A stretch of 64,000 nt of DNA from assembly GCF_937616625.2 (NCBI RefSeq), contig NC_065573.1:12973001-13037000 (forward strand). The letters are read 5' to 3'. The notes under the pieces are model-generated. The model did not search any database. It was not told the origin of the DNA and worked only from the letters and a program-made list of their open reading frames with translations. Source of the stretch: Mercurialis annua (taxonomy: Eukaryota > Streptophyta > Magnoliopsida > Malpighiales > Euphorbiaceae). Positions 20,655 to 33,510 of the stretch are shown here, piece by piece. Numbering within the stretch: the first letter of the stretch is position 1; each line of letters opens with the position of its first letter. The translations under genes were made by a program, and so were the position numbers.

Positions 20655-21685
20655 TGTTAGTGATATGCACTATGTCAATCATGTTTGACCATGTATTGAC
20701 TTCATCGTTTTGTTATTATTGATTGGTTGTTATTATCATTTTATATTATGATTAAAATACTTGAATGATTAATTTTTTCTAAGGTAATCAAACATGTGAC
20801 TTTGTAGAACCCTTAGCTTTAATAAAGAATTATATTCCATCTATTCCTAGTCTTAATAGAACATTGAGACTAGTATAATGTTGACTGATGATTATATTTT
20901 ACTAATCATGTATATGAGATATTAAGTCAAATCATATGTGCTATTTGAGAATTAAGGCACTGGATGACAACCCACAGGGTCGCACACTAAGAACAGACCC
21001 AAAACAGTTATGGGTTGTACAAGCCCAATGGAATTAAGTGATTAATAGATTATTATATATATATATTCGTAATATATATAATAATAAATATATATATATA
21101 TATATTAACTGAAATTTAAAATATAAGGATAAGTGTTTTCCTTAAGGTATTATCTTTTGAAGATAATACTAATAATAATTAATATATATGTGTAATTATC
21201 AAAAAGGAGTTTTTGATATACATAAACTCAAAAGAGTTATCCAAAAACGTAGTGTTTGCATATGATTGCAAAACATGTCTTTGAGTAAACCCTAGATGTC
21301 TTATTTTCCTATAAATAGACTATTAAGCCTAGGGTTTTCAATTATGTGTTTTTTTTCTTCAAAATAAACACAAGACACACAATCACTAAATAATTTGAAA
21401 TTGCTTTGTGAAGCAATAATGTTAGCACACAAGCACTAGTTTTGGCTAAGGTCTGATCGTGTGGATACTCGTAGAGGGCGCGTTCTTTTGGAGGCGTTTC
21501 TGATCCGAGGACAGGTATCACCAAAGTGAACCACCTCCTTCCTTCCTACATTGCTGTTGGAATTCGACATACAAGTAAGTATTAATTATGTTATTAATCT
21601 ATTTATTCGAATTACATGGATCTTGTTTTGGGTTTTTAATAAATTTTTGAAATTTTGCTGCGTTATGAACCTAAAAAACCCAACA
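20655..21685 (+). mobile_element. copia-type solo LTR nested in the Tat-like LTR
   Basis: A 1031-bp insertion relative to the sister LTR. It begins TGTTAGTGATATG and ends AAAACCCAACA, with a TATA box and an AT-rich 3' part ending GCTGCGTTATGAACC, a layout typical of plant copia LTRs. Flanks read GCACAA before and CAAAGCC after, so the duplication is three bases, or five if the terminal CA is counted with the target. Confidence 0.8.
21309..21318 (+). promoter_or_regulatory. TATA box of the copia solo LTR
   Basis: CTATAAATAG about 650 bp into the LTR, followed by an AAATAAACACAAG stretch that could act in 3' processing. Confidence 0.5.
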
Positions 21686-23960
21686 CAAAGCCTAAACCGG
21701 ATGTAAACGTTTGATTGATTGATTTTATTAGGTGATCTTGAAAAATCTATAAAACTGTTACTACGTTTTCGTATTAGTCCTAAGATGTCTAAGTGATGTG
21801 CTGTAATTGCATTAATGGGCCAATTTTAGGTGATTAGTCCTTTAACCGGCTATTATTTGATTTGGAATGCTTTTGGAAAGCGTAAACAATGCTGGCATGC
21901 TCAGGGGCAGCTTGATATACATATAAGGTTAGAAATACTCGTTAACCTCGTTGACTTTGAGTGCCTGGCACTAGCGCGGGTTTTAACCATTGGTCAGTTC
22001 AGAATTGATTTTCGGTCATATCACGAGAGTTGTGCGTCTCGTCGATCCGGTTTTACTGGTTTGATTTGGAGTCAATTCCAAGTTTGGGTTAGCATGGAAT
22101 CGGCTCCAAAAGCTGCTGGTTTGCTTGGCCTCGGGCTTGTGGGCCTAGTTTATACACTATGTTACATATTTAGAATTTTGGGTCTGTTTTACATCAGGTC
22201 TGGCCCGTAACATTACAGAATAATAATCTATTCTAAATTATCTACGTCCGGGTTCAAACCGGGCCTGATTCAGAGTTGGATGAGTTCAAAAACACGTTTG
22301 GAAGTTTGGATCGAAGTCTGGAAGATCTGGGAGATGTTTATGGAGATGCTGATGAACGAAGAACACGACGCCGGTGTGATTGCCGGCGCCGGAAGTATGC
22401 TGTGGTGGCACCGCCACTTTATTTTGGTGTCGCTGCTGGTTCCAGGGGCGGCGGCAGTTCGAGACAATAGTTTCGAGATTTTTGTTTTGCTTCGTTTTCA
22501 CTCGTTTCAACTCCATTGTTCATGTAAGAGTAGTCAAAACCGCATACAATCGAACAAGAAATTCAAATATGACATTTATAGAGTGTTCAAAGCTGATTTG
22601 AAGAAAAAGTTATTGATTGGCAGCAACCATTTTTAGGTCTTTATTCATGACAAAAAAGCTAAAAACACCTAGAGACATGCATTTTAAGGGCTTTAAATCA
22701 ATTGGGTTACTGGATTTGAGAATAAACATGATTAATTACAACAATTAACATGCCTATCAACAATTGTATGATAATTTGGCAATCAAAATATGAAGTCTAG
22801 CATGATAATGATTATGGCATAAATCAACAATAAGCTAAACATACATCCTAATTCACATAATCACATCAATTATGACAATTATGACATACAAATTCATGGA
22901 AAATCAAAGGGATTAATTAAGAGGGTCCTCAGAATTACCGGTTTGAGTCCTTGACTTGTTTTCTGGCAAAGTGGATGCGGAATCCAGCTTCGAGTCTGTG
23001 CAGGGCTGTGTTCTTGGAGAATCAAAGCGTTCTTACGTGTTTTAAAGACTGGAATTGAGTGATTTGTGTGTGTTGTGCTAGGGGAATTCGGCCAACTTAG
23101 GGTTTTTTTCTAGGGGGATCGAATATTTGCTCTATGATTTTTACCTTTCTGGTCCGACCCTTGACTTAGCCGACTTAAAGCTGAATATATTGTGGTTAAT
23201 TAGGTCTAGGGTTTAGCTAGAGTCTTCTAGGTTTTAAACTGTTTAAGTGATAAGTTTTTAGGTATTAGGATTAGTTAAAAACACTTATTATTTTATTAAA
23301 TTCGGATTTAAGCTTGATGGCTAAGTAAAATAGTGCTAAAAGTGAATTTTGGTGCCTGAAAGTGTTAAAAAAGGCTACTAATGTCACGACCCAAAATCGA
23401 GGGCCGCGACCGGCGCTAGGGAATGGGAATTATAGTTCCGAATCCCGTAGCAAGCCTGAAATTCACTATAAATTTTTCGCAATTATGTTATTATACGGAA
23501 GCATTTAATTATGGAAACATTACTAGCCATTTTATAAACACTGACTATGTATATCTAACATTGTTATAATATTCATTTTATATACAACAGCAATTATAAA
23601 CATTTTCCAACACTATAATATTATCCTAGGTCATGACTGGTCACACAATGTACTACTGCAGCGGTCACGGAAGTCGGACTATATATGGCAAGACAGACTC
23701 CCGGCAAAACAATGGACTTCTAGTCACTCCAAGTCTAGGTACCTGAAATGTTTAAAAACCACGGGGTCAGCTTAAGCTGAGTGAGATATACCTTACTAAC
23801 GGTATTATCACAAAATAACATCGCAAGTGAAAATCATTTATTCAGACAAACATAATATCATTATATTTCAAACAAAGAATTGATCCGATAGAAACCTTAA
23901 TCTTAAACTCCTAACCTTTCCTAACATGTATCGTATTCATATCAAATCATTGTAATCCAA

Positions 23961-24143
23961 GTGGTACGGTCCCGAGATAGTTCAACCGAGTTACTCGTTA
24001 CCACGTGGCATAGTCCCGAGATAGTTCAACCGAGTTACATCATGCCACTGCTTAATCCCAATGTGTGAGTCCCGAGATAGTTCAACCGAGTTACTCACCA
24101 GATACGGGTCCCGAGATAGTTCGATCGAGTTACCTCGTATCTG
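23961..24143 (-). repeat. four stem-loop modules in the LTR
   Basis: The core CCCGAGATAGTTCAACCGAG occurs four times (starts near 23971, 24015, 24071, 24111). Each is flanked by its own inverted pair: GTGGTACG/CGTTACCAC (one bulge), GTGGCAT/ATGCCAC, GTGAGT/ACTCAC and CAGATACG/CGTATCTG. Stem sequences differ but pair, while the core is constant. The second LTR carries the same array at about 29025-29207 with a few substitutions. Confidence 0.85.
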
Positions 24144-24281
24144 CCAAAATTATAATCCTTCTTTCCGATACCCAAACATATTCCATTTCATAATCATAAT
24201 TATGATCAACATTTAATGAGCTCATATCAAACATTTCTATATACACGTATCTAGACTCTTATAGACACCGGTGATCACACG

Positions 24282-24302
24282 ACCTATTGACGCCCAATAG
24301 GT
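24282..24302 (-). repeat. conserved hairpin in the LTR
   Basis: ACCTATTG and CAATAGGT are separated by ACGCC. The same hairpin, with one loop base changed, is present in the otherwise diverged LTR at 59122-59140. Confidence 0.75.
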
Positions 24303-25461
24303 AGCTTGTTTCTTCGGATCACACACCAATTTCAAACATAGAACAAACAACAACAAAATACTACAATTTGATCCAACACCAAATATATAATTCATACTCC
24401 GTGTATCTCACGGTAGAATAACCATTTAGTTCATACAATCTCAAATCACAATAGTTATTATATAATGCGATGTATTTTTATAACTTATAAATAAAATATT
24501 TTATAATATACTAATTGCGTAATAATACGCGAGAGTAAAGTATACTCACTCCTTGCTTTCCAATCCAAATCATTTACACGCATTAGTCTTGGCCGAATAC
24601 TCCTAGGCCAAAACCGTCGATCCCGTCGCCTCTCGGTTTGTCTGTCACAAACGAGGTTCAAAAATGCATTTAAATTAAATTGGCATTATAAAATCAAAAC
24701 TACTAAAATTAATATCTTAAGTTAAGTTCCCTTAACTTCAACCTATCTATAACGCTCAATTTATCCCTTAGAATCCTCTCAAACGTCCAAATTCACTTCG
24801 TCGCGTTTTTACGTCAATTTCGCCTTTTCGTTTTTAAATCTCAAAATGCTTAACCTTAATATATTTTTCCTTAGTATTTTGAGTTTAAAACAGCAAATAC
24901 AATCCTTCGTGTCCTTACTTTAGGTTCACCCCTTTGACCTTAGTCGAAACGCACTTAATTCGCTAAACGTTATCTATTGATTCTTACTCGGTTTAAACAC
25001 GATACTAAAGCAACATTTGAAATTCGTTTAGCATAAATATTACACTAAGTCATTAACATTATTATCAACTTAGGACATCCCTATTACACCTTCTACAACC
25101 ATTTTACTTATTTATTTTGATATCACATTTTTAACATAAGTTTCGTCATTTACGTTCTATGTTTAAAACGTCAATTTTATGGTTATTCTTTTAACGTTTT
25201 AATCGATTTAAATCAGCCTATAACTCAATATAATTACCTATATATCAACTTCTAATAATGTCATAATACCTAGCCAATTCCAACTACAAATCATTAACAT
25301 ATTACCCTAAAAATTGCTTTTACGTCAAGTTTGATTCCTAGTTTCGTAACTCCGTTAACTATCGAAACAATTATGCATTCGAACACGAACGGAGGGTGGC
25401 ATCAGCCCCCTCCCCCTCAACTCAGCCCTCCCCTGTTTTGACAAGGGAGGGGCCGGCCAAT

Positions 25462-25520
25462 GCCCTGGTGCGTCGCACCAGGGCTGCTGCTCACGGCAGC
25501 AACTCACCGTGCACGGTGAG
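25462..25520 (-). repeat. GC-rich palindrome cluster in the LTR
   Basis: A 23-base palindrome with arms GCCCTGGTGCG and CGCACCAGGGC around one T (25462-25484) is followed by GCTGC/GCAGC and by the perfect palindrome CTCACCGTGCACGGTGAG (25503-25520). The neighbouring CCCTCCCCT/AAGGGAGGG pair adds another possible stem. The cluster is repeated in the second LTR at 30526-30584. Confidence 0.85.
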
Positions 25521-26559
25521 AAATCCGGCCACCATGGCTGGAAAACAGCCACCAAACACCCTTTAATCTCACCAAATCATCAACCCAAACACAACTCTCA
25601 CAACCTCACTCAACCACCCTTAATTTTAGTTTAAACTTAACCAAAATCATGCCAAAACTATTAATTATAAGCTTATAAACATCATTTTCAACCATTATCA
25701 CCAAAACAGAAAATTACAGCAGCAACCCTAACCTTAAGATGAGATTTATACCTTGATTTATTGGGCTCAATCAGTAGGTATGGTTCTCCTCTTTCCGTTG
25801 CCGCAAGAATCGACCAAAACCGAGCTAAAACGGATAAGTTATGGTGAATTAAAGTTTGGTTCCCATATGGAATTGAGATGATGAAGATGGTGAGGGTTTG
25901 AGCTGAGAATTGGGGTGTATATTCTGATCTTAATCATGTAATTGACTATATATATATATTTATGGTAAAAATTCACTTCAACCCTTAATGAAGCCACCTC
26001 CTCAACATTTAGTCCCAAGCTTTTCTTTTGCTCAATTTAGTCCAAAAATCACTCAATCGTTAAATCTCGATAAATTTCGTATTATTTATGTCCAAATAAA
26101 TAATACTCTTCCGCCAACTCACTATTTAGACTCCGCTAATCGATTTTGCCAAATTTTGGCTAAAATGATCAATTTTCCAATTTGAGCGAAAACGACGATT
26201 TCCGTCACTTTTTCATCCTTATTTTTCTTTTATGAATATTGACATCCAAATTATCAATATTACTTTCTTAATTACCGATTCCCGTCAATAATTTATTTAT
26301 TTAATATTTTTCGGACAATAAAATTCCATTTTCTAATTTTTCGGGGACTTAATCTTACTTTTAATTCCAACTTTTCCTTCGTCCCGTTTAATTAATTCAG
26401 GCATTACAAATATTGAAATTCCTTCTTTAAATTTCAATATCGACCTATCCTCGTTCTTAATTACTTAATTCCTTCGCTAACTCCTTTTTCTAGTCGCTCT
26501 GACTATTAATTTAAATTGCGTTGCTCACTTCGGCAACGTCAAACGTACGGGTTATTACA

Positions 26560-26574
26560 TTCTTCCCCCCTTAT
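26560..26574 (-). promoter_or_regulatory. polypurine tract
   Basis: Minus strand reads ATAAGGGGGGAAGAA directly before the 3' LTR TGTAATAA. It is preceded by AAATTCGAGGACGAATTTTT, a sequence seen near the PPT of many plant chromovirus-type gypsy elements. Confidence 0.9.
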
Positions 26575-28423
26575 AAAAATTCGTCCTCGAATTTTTTTCC
26601 AATACTTTAAGTACCTTCTTAGGTAAACTTCCTACTATTTTCTTATACGTTTTTCTTCGTGATTTCTGTCACGCGTAGACTTGTCGCTCCTCCGCGGTAC
26701 TTCAGTCGTCATATTTCTTTTGTATCGTACTTGATACAACTTTTAAACGTCCTCATATTGTCCTTTATTTATTAATCAAAATCTTAATTTGATTAATTTA
26801 AAACAATTTAATTGAATAACTTAATGTCTTAAGTTATTTTTAACTTATCCAAAATTGCTCTTCTGGTCAACTTTGACCCTTAAAATTGCTTTTGTCGAGT
26901 AGCTCGTTTGTTAAACAAAGTTGACAGTCTTATAGTCCTCAATGCCATCTTCAACTTTCATTTGAACATCGAGTACAAAATAATCCTCTTATATTTTCAC
27001 TTTAATCTTCATGTAATGTATCTTTCTGATAGCCTATTGTCCCACATTTTACTCCCTTTCTTCGTTTACTCTAATCGAGTATTAAGCGTTAAACGCGCGT
27101 ATTATCCAATTCTTCTCAATACTACTCGTGTCACGCATTCTTTTCGGGTTTTTACGTTTTATTCTTTTCATTTTACGCTTCTTACTTTCTCTCCGTCTTA
27201 CCCTTTTGTAAGTATAATCATAAGTATCTCATCGACACCTCTTATTACTTATCTCGATCGATTCCATAACGTTTTATTATTATTTAGGCTCAATTCTTTT
27301 GTTGGGGTACATTTTATCACATATGTTCATATTTTTATTATTGTCGCAGGGCTTTACATCGGAGTTCTCTTACACAACAAAACAAAATTTCCAATCATCT
27401 TTGATTGGTTTGGCCGGCCATTTCAAACTTTTCATTTGATTTCAAATCACTTTGAAAACTCTAATACAATTGTGGCTCAGAGTGATGACATCTCTCATCA
27501 CTAAAGAGTTGCTCGATAAAATCACGTTTTCTTTCAACGTTGTACAAATATGATGCATGACCTATATTTTGAAAAACTATTTTTTTTTGTACAAAAATTG
27601 TATGCATTGCTAACGTGATTATGATTGGCCATATGCAATGTCTGAGCATAATTGCACCGTTAAAAACATAAGATTTTCATATCTTTTACAAAACCGTAAG
27701 TCCCTCCAGATTACACACTCTGCGACATTATTGGCTTTTTTTTTTATTGGAGTTTATTATTATTTTGATATTGAAAGTTTTGTCGTCTGCGAACACTTGC
27801 CTAAGTGTTTCGCAGCCAAAACTATTCCTCTCCAACACTTCAAATCAAACATCCCGCTCGATACCTTCTAATGTCCATCTATCTTTACGATCCACCTTCT
27901 CGACCACATACTTGTATCTCGTAACCCTTAGGCATACATGTCGATTCTTCACAACAATCTTTATTCACTAATCGCTTACCATCCTTCGTGATAGATAAAA
28001 CGTAATATTAGGAATTACGTTTGACGATATATGTATTTTGTGTGTTTTATGTGTTTTTCTTTCAATTGTTATACCATAACCTATACATAGGATAAAGCCT
28101 AATAAACATAGTTTATCACAATCTATTTCTATAGGCAATGCCTACACGATATACTATTTATTATATGCACACCATATCGATCAAACACAATTACGATCAA
28201 TCATATAGCAAAACAAAGCAATTAACCATATGAAATATGCAGCACACAACTTATACTATTCACGTGAACACGTGAATCAAATCAATCGCATATTAAAGCA
28301 AAACGACACAAACATTTCAATCAAACACATATAGTCAATAAGGCTCGACTCTATACGCTGCAGTAGTTCCTAGGTACTTAAGGTCAAACAGACACTTTTC
28401 ATAGACTGGCAGTGGTAACTGGA

Positions 28424-28441
28424 CCAACTGCTCTGATACCA
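28424..28441 (-). promoter_or_regulatory. primer-binding site (initiator tRNA-Met)
   Basis: TGGTATCAGAGCAGTTGG on the minus strand, four bases inside the 5' LTR end. It fixes the orientation of the element. Confidence 0.93.
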
Positions 28442-28445
28442 ACTT

Positions 28446-31400
28446 TGTCACGACCCAAAATCGAGGGCCGCGAACGGTGCTAGGGAATGGGAATTATAGT
28501 TCTGAATCCCGTAGCAAGCCTGAAATTCACTATAAATTTTTCGCAATTATGTTATTATACGGAAGCATTTAATTATGGAAACATTACTAGCCATTTTATA
28601 AACACTGACTATGTATATCTAACATTGTTATAATATTCATTTTATATACAACAACAATTATAAACATTTTCCAACACTATAATATTATCCTAGGTCATGA
28701 CTGGTCACACAATGTACTACTGCAGCGGTCACGGAAGTCGGACTATATATGGCAAGACAGACTCCCGGCAAAACAATGGACTTCTAGTCACTCCAAGTCT
28801 AGGTAACTGAAATGTTTAAAAACCACGGGGTCAGCTTAAGCTGAGTGAGATATACCTTACTAACGGTATTATCACAAAATAACATCGCAAGTGAAAATCA
28901 TTTATTCAGACAAACATAATATCATTATATTTCAAACAAAGAATTGATCCGATAGAAACCTTAATCTTAAACTCCTAACCTTTCCTAACATGTATCGTAT
29001 TCATATCAAATCATTGTAATCCAAGTGGTACGGTCCCGAGATAGTTCAACCGAGTTACTCGTTACCACGTGGAATAGTCTCGAGATAGTTCAACCGAGTT
29101 ACATCATGCCACTGCTTAATCCCAATGTGTGAGTCCCGAGATAGTTCAACCGAGTTACTCACCAGATACGGGTCCCGAGATAGTTCGACCGAGTTACCTC
29201 GTATCTGCCAAAATTATAATCCTTCTTTCCGATACCCAAACATATTCCATTTCATAATCATAATTATGATCAACATTTAATGAGCTCATATCAAACATTT
29301 CTATATACACGTATCTAGAGTCTTATAGACACCGGTGATCACACGGCCTATTGACGCCCAATAGGTAGCTTGTTTCTTCGGATCACACACCAATTTCAAA
29401 CATAGAACAAACAACAACAAAATACTACAATTTGATCCAACACCAAATATATAATTCATACTCCGTGTATCTCACGGTAGAATAACCATTTAGTTCATAC
29501 AATCTCAAATCACAATAGTTATTATATAATGCGATGTATTTTTATAACTTATAAATAAAATATTTTATAATATACTAATTGCGTAATAATACGCGAGAGT
29601 AAAGTATACTCACTCCTTGCTTTCCAATCCAAATCATTTACACGCATTAGTCTTGGCCGAATACTCCTAGGCCAAAACCGTCGATCCCGTCGCCTCTCGG
29701 TTTGTCTGTCACAAACGAGGTTCAAAAATGCATTTAAATTAAATTGGCATTATAAAATCAAAACTACTAAAATTAATATCTTAAGTTAAGTTCCCTTAAC
29801 TTCAACCTATCTATAACGCTCAATTTATCCCTTAGAATCCTCTCAAACGTCCAAATTCACTTCGTCGCGTTTTTACGTCAATTTCGCCTTTTCGTTTTTA
29901 AATCTCAAAATGCTTAACCTTAATATATTTTTCCTTAGCATTTTGAGTTTAAAACAGCAAATACAATCCTTCGTGTCCTTACTTTAGGTTCACCCCTTTG
30001 ACCTTAGTCGAAACGCACTTAATTCGCTAAACGTTATCTATTGATTCTTGCTCGGTTTAAACACGATACTAAAGCAACATTTGAAATTCGTTTAGCATAA
30101 ATATTACACTAAGTCATTAACATTATTATCAACTTAGGACATCCCTATTACACCTTCTACAACCATTTTACTTATTTATTTTGATATCACATTTTTAACA
30201 TAAGTTTCGTCATTTACGTTCTATGTTTAAAACGTCAATTTTATGGTTATTCTTTTAACGTTTTAATCGATTTAAATCAGCCTATAACTCAATATAATTA
30301 CCTATATATCAACTTCTAATAATGTCATAATACCTAGCCAATTCCAACTACAAATCATTAACATATTACCCTAAAAATTGCTTTTACGTCAAGTTTGATT
30401 CCTAGTTTCGTAACTCCGTTAACTATCGAAACAATTATGCATTCGAACACGAACGGAGGGTGGCATCAGCCCCCTCCCCCTCAACTCAGCCCTCCCCTGT
30501 TTTGACAAGGGAGGGGCCGGCCAATGCCCTGGTGCGTCGCACCAGGGCTGCTGCTCACGGCAGCAACTCACCGTGCACGGTGAGAAATCCGGCCACCATG
30601 GCTGGAAAACAGCCACCAAACACCCTTTAATCTCACCAAATCATCAACCCAAACACAACTCTCACAACCTCACTCAACCACTCTTAATTTTAGTTTAAAC
30701 TTAACCAAAATCATGCCAAAACTATTAATTATAAGCTTATAAACATCATTTTCAACCATTATCACCAAAACAGAAAATTTCAGCAGCAACCCTAACCTTA
30801 AGATGAGATTTATACCTTGATTTATTGGGCTCAATCAGTAGGTATGGTTCTCCTCTTTCCGTTGCCGAAAGAATCGACCAAAACCGAGCTAAAACGAATA
30901 AGTTATGGTGAATTAAAGTTTGGTTCCCATATGGAATTGAGATGATGAAGATGGTGAGGTTTGAGCTGAGAATTGGGGTATATATTCTGTTCTTAATCAT
31001 GTAATTGACTATATATATTTATGGTAAAAATTCACTTCAACCCTTAATGAAGCCACCTCCTCAACATTTAGTCCCAAACTTTTCTTTTGCTCAATTTAGT
31101 CCAAAAATCACTCAATCGTTAAATCTCGATAAATTTCGTATTATTTATGTCCAAATAAATAATACTCTTCCGCCAACTCACTATTTAGACTCCGCTAATC
31201 GATTTTGCCAAATTTTGGCTAAAATGATCAATTTTCCAATTTGAGCGAAAACGACGATTTCCGTCACTTTTTCATCCTTATTTTTCTTTTATGAATATTG
31301 ACATCCAAATTATCAATATTACTTTCTTAATTACTGATTCCCGTCAATAATTTATTTATTTAATATTTTTCGGACAATAAAATTCCATTTTCTAATTTTT

Positions 31401-31618
31401 CGGGGACTTAATCTTACTTTTAATTCCAACTTTTCCTTCGTCCCGTTTAATTAATTCAGGCATTACAAATATTGAAATTCCTTCTTTAAATTTCAATATC
31501 GACCTATCCTCGTTCTTAATTACTTAATTCCTTCGCTAACTCCTTTTTCTAGTCGCTCTGACTATTAATTTAAATTGCGTTGCTCACTTCGGCAACGTCA
31601 AACGTACGGGTTATTACA
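28446..31618 (-). repeat. 5' LTR of the non-coding gypsy element
   Basis: 3173 bp, the near-identical partner of 23382-26559 at an offset of 5064 bases over most of its length. Differences include a shorter TA tract and a substitution that weakens the second stem (GTGGAAT). Confidence 0.95.
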
Positions 31619-31929
31619 ACTAAGACCCTATAGGTTTGGTTATGGTCAATTTCAGTCCTTCAAACTTGCAAATTGGCCCATAAACTTCTAAGACATTGCA
31701 ATTAGTCCAATATATGGATTTAGATTACAATCTCTTTGGATTTTTATAGGTTATTTACGCCTAATTGCATTTTAATCCTCCAAGTTTGCAGTTATGCACA
31801 AACTAAGCCTGCTTAGATTCCAACAAACAAATCAATAGCTCGTCACCCGGACAGATTTCTCTGAAAATCATCATTGGATGCTTTAGTCTCTTATTATTTT
31901 TTACTTGTCCAAAAAATAGCTGTCTAATA

Positions 31930-33168
31930 TTTAATAAAATGGACTAAAAATGCTTTACTCATCTTTAGAAAGGTCAATTTTTATGCTAACTATAAACTAA
32001 TCCCTAGTTGAGTCGCCAAAAGATGGTTACACGAAAATAAATCCTTACTCGAACCTTTGAATTTAAAATTGGATATGTTTAGGTTTGATGATTTAACCGA
32101 ACTGATATGCAGAGTCACATAGGGCTTTCAAATTAACAAAGTTAACAATAACTACTACAAGGATTAGTCTGGAGGTTAAAAAACCCAAGCGAGATTAATA
32201 TCAAAACTACTCCTAAATTAACAAAATATCTGGAGATTGCGGGATACAAAGCACATTACTTTGGTTTTTGTTTGATTGATTGAAATGATAAAAAATACAA
32301 ATAAACTTCGCAGCTATTTATAAAGAAAAATCCTACATAGATTTCTAATCTAAGTCTAAGTCTCATTCCTAATAAGAAAAACAGCCTAATGAGATTAGAT
32401 ATCTTACACACTACTAGAAATAGCTTCTTTATGGGACTTAATACAAGGATAAACCCATTTACACTTTATTGGAACCTTACTGTCTTTTGGGCTGGTATAA
32501 ACAACTTCTGAATGTGGATGAAAAAGAATAAGAGAAAATTACATGAAATACTCGCCACGATTTACTTCGTTTTTGAATTCTCCTCCCTAATATCTCACCA
32601 AACGTCAATTTGTCGAGTAAAATTGATCTCCATCTTCATCAAATATTGAACTGCTTATCAGTTTTTCATTTTTTTTCTCCATCATTGTTTGTACGGATCC
32701 GCTTCCTCTACCATTACCTATGATGCACGAAAACCTCATTTAGGGTGAGTTTCTCCGTGCCGGAAACATTTTCGTTTTGAAAACTCTCAGAAACTCTTCA
32801 GAAATGTTTCGGGGCCGTTTTCATAAATACTAAAAGTTGAAAACTCGTTTCCTAAATAAAAAAACTTAAATAGTTAAAAAACCCTAAAAAAGTTGCCTAA
32901 AAATAAAGGGACCTAATCAGTATCCATAATGTGGGATTTTGGTGGCGATGAATTTGGAAATATGGAAGAAGCAGGTGTTCTTGAGTTTTCTAATCTTACT
33001 TTGGATGAACCGGAATTAAATCCGTATTTTTTGTTGACAATGACAATTAGTTAATAGAGATAGCAATGCTAGTTTAGAAAAATGCAACAAATTTATCTTT
33101 CTAGTGCTGTTAAATTTTATTATAATTATAAAATTTTCAAACTACTACTTAAATTACAAACTTTATAG
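31930..33168. other. unassigned spacer
   Basis: No coding frame or complete element recognised. 32740-32880 is rich in GAAAC/GTTTC words resembling the region at about 39320-39400 on the other side of the MULE, which may mean the MULE lies inside an older repeat. Confidence 0.35.
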
Positions 33169-33177
33169 TTATGAAAT

Positions 33178-33510
33178 GGCTTAAATGCATGAATAATCAT
33201 GAACTTTCGCGTATTTTGGGTATATGACACGAACTTTTAATTTTGCGTATTAATACATGATCTATCGAATTTTTGCAAGAATGACATCGTTCGAGATTCC
33301 GGCTTCAAGCAGCTTGTGTGGCACCGGACTATGCCACGCTGTCCCAACCCATGCCAGATACGTTGCGCACTGTTTCATTACTCAGCAAAACGGGTGTAGT
33401 TTTATTTCTTTTCTTTTTGTATCCAAAAACGGTTCGTTTTGTTCCTCATTTTTTCCCTCTCATCGAATTAGGGCACTTCATTTCTTCTTCTCACAACATC
33501 GTTCCTTAAC
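33178..33510 (+). repeat. MULE left TIR
   Basis: Pairs inverted with 38508-38838 over about 330 bp, for example CGAGATTCCGGCTTCAAGCA and TCGAATTAGGGCACTTCATT. The inner end is followed by a second TTCTTCTCACAACA, a small internal tandem repeat. Confidence 0.92.

Larger units (their letters stand above)
23382..26559 (-). repeat. 3' LTR of the non-coding gypsy element
   Basis: 3178 bp. In minus-strand order it holds a TATATATATATATTT tract (about 0.6 kb in), a palindrome cluster (about 1.1 kb in), hairpin and stem-loop modules (2.3-2.6 kb in) and the end GTCGTGACA. Open frames in it are short, and the same ones recur in the other LTR, so they are not evidence of protein. Confidence 0.95.
26560..28445 (-). 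other. internal region of the non-coding gypsy element
   Basis: 1886 bp without any recognisable gag, protease, RT or integrase motif on either strand. The longest plus-strand open frame (26908-27504) is a pyrimidine-rich artefact lacking domain features. Confidence 0.8.
23382..31618 (-). mobile_element. non-coding Ty3/gypsy element (LARD-like) with 3.17-kb LTRs
   Basis: Two nearly identical LTRs (3178 and 3173 bp; about 20 substitutions counted by eye) flank 1886 bp with no gag or pol. The target duplication ACTAA is perfect (23377-23381 and 31619-31623). Read on the minus strand, the LTR begins TGTAATAACCCG and ends GGGTCGTGACA, followed by a tRNA-Met PBS. A polypurine tract precedes the other LTR. 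It must be moved by proteins of another element. Few LTR differences indicate a young insertion. Confidence 0.95.
20196..31926 (-). mobile_element. Tat-like Ty3/gypsy LTR, minus strand, split by two later insertions
   Basis: The pieces 20196-20654, 21686-23381 and 31619 to about 31926 align end to end, inverted, with the plus-strand solo LTR at 46149-48116. Shared landmarks are TGGAGTCGCCACCTAGTTCA, the CCTGGCACT...GCGGGTTTTAACCA block and the CCGG-rich middle. The left end is TGTGAGCGG; the right end is decayed (CTAATA where CTACA is expected). Target duplication is about ATGTT/ATATT. A roughly 350-bp segment at about 22500-22920 is absent from the other copy. Insertions are a copia solo LTR and an 8.2-kb gypsy element. 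Confidence 0.85.

Noticed and set aside
25355..25555. 66-codon Trp/Pro/Arg-rich frame, repeated identically at 30419-30619
   Set aside because: It lies inside the two LTRs and is identical because the LTRs are; it spans the palindrome cluster rather than a gene.
26908..27504. 198-codon plus-strand open frame inside the non-coding gypsy element
   Set aside because: Phe/Leu/Ser/Ile-rich translation of pyrimidine-rich DNA with no motif; the element runs on the other strand.
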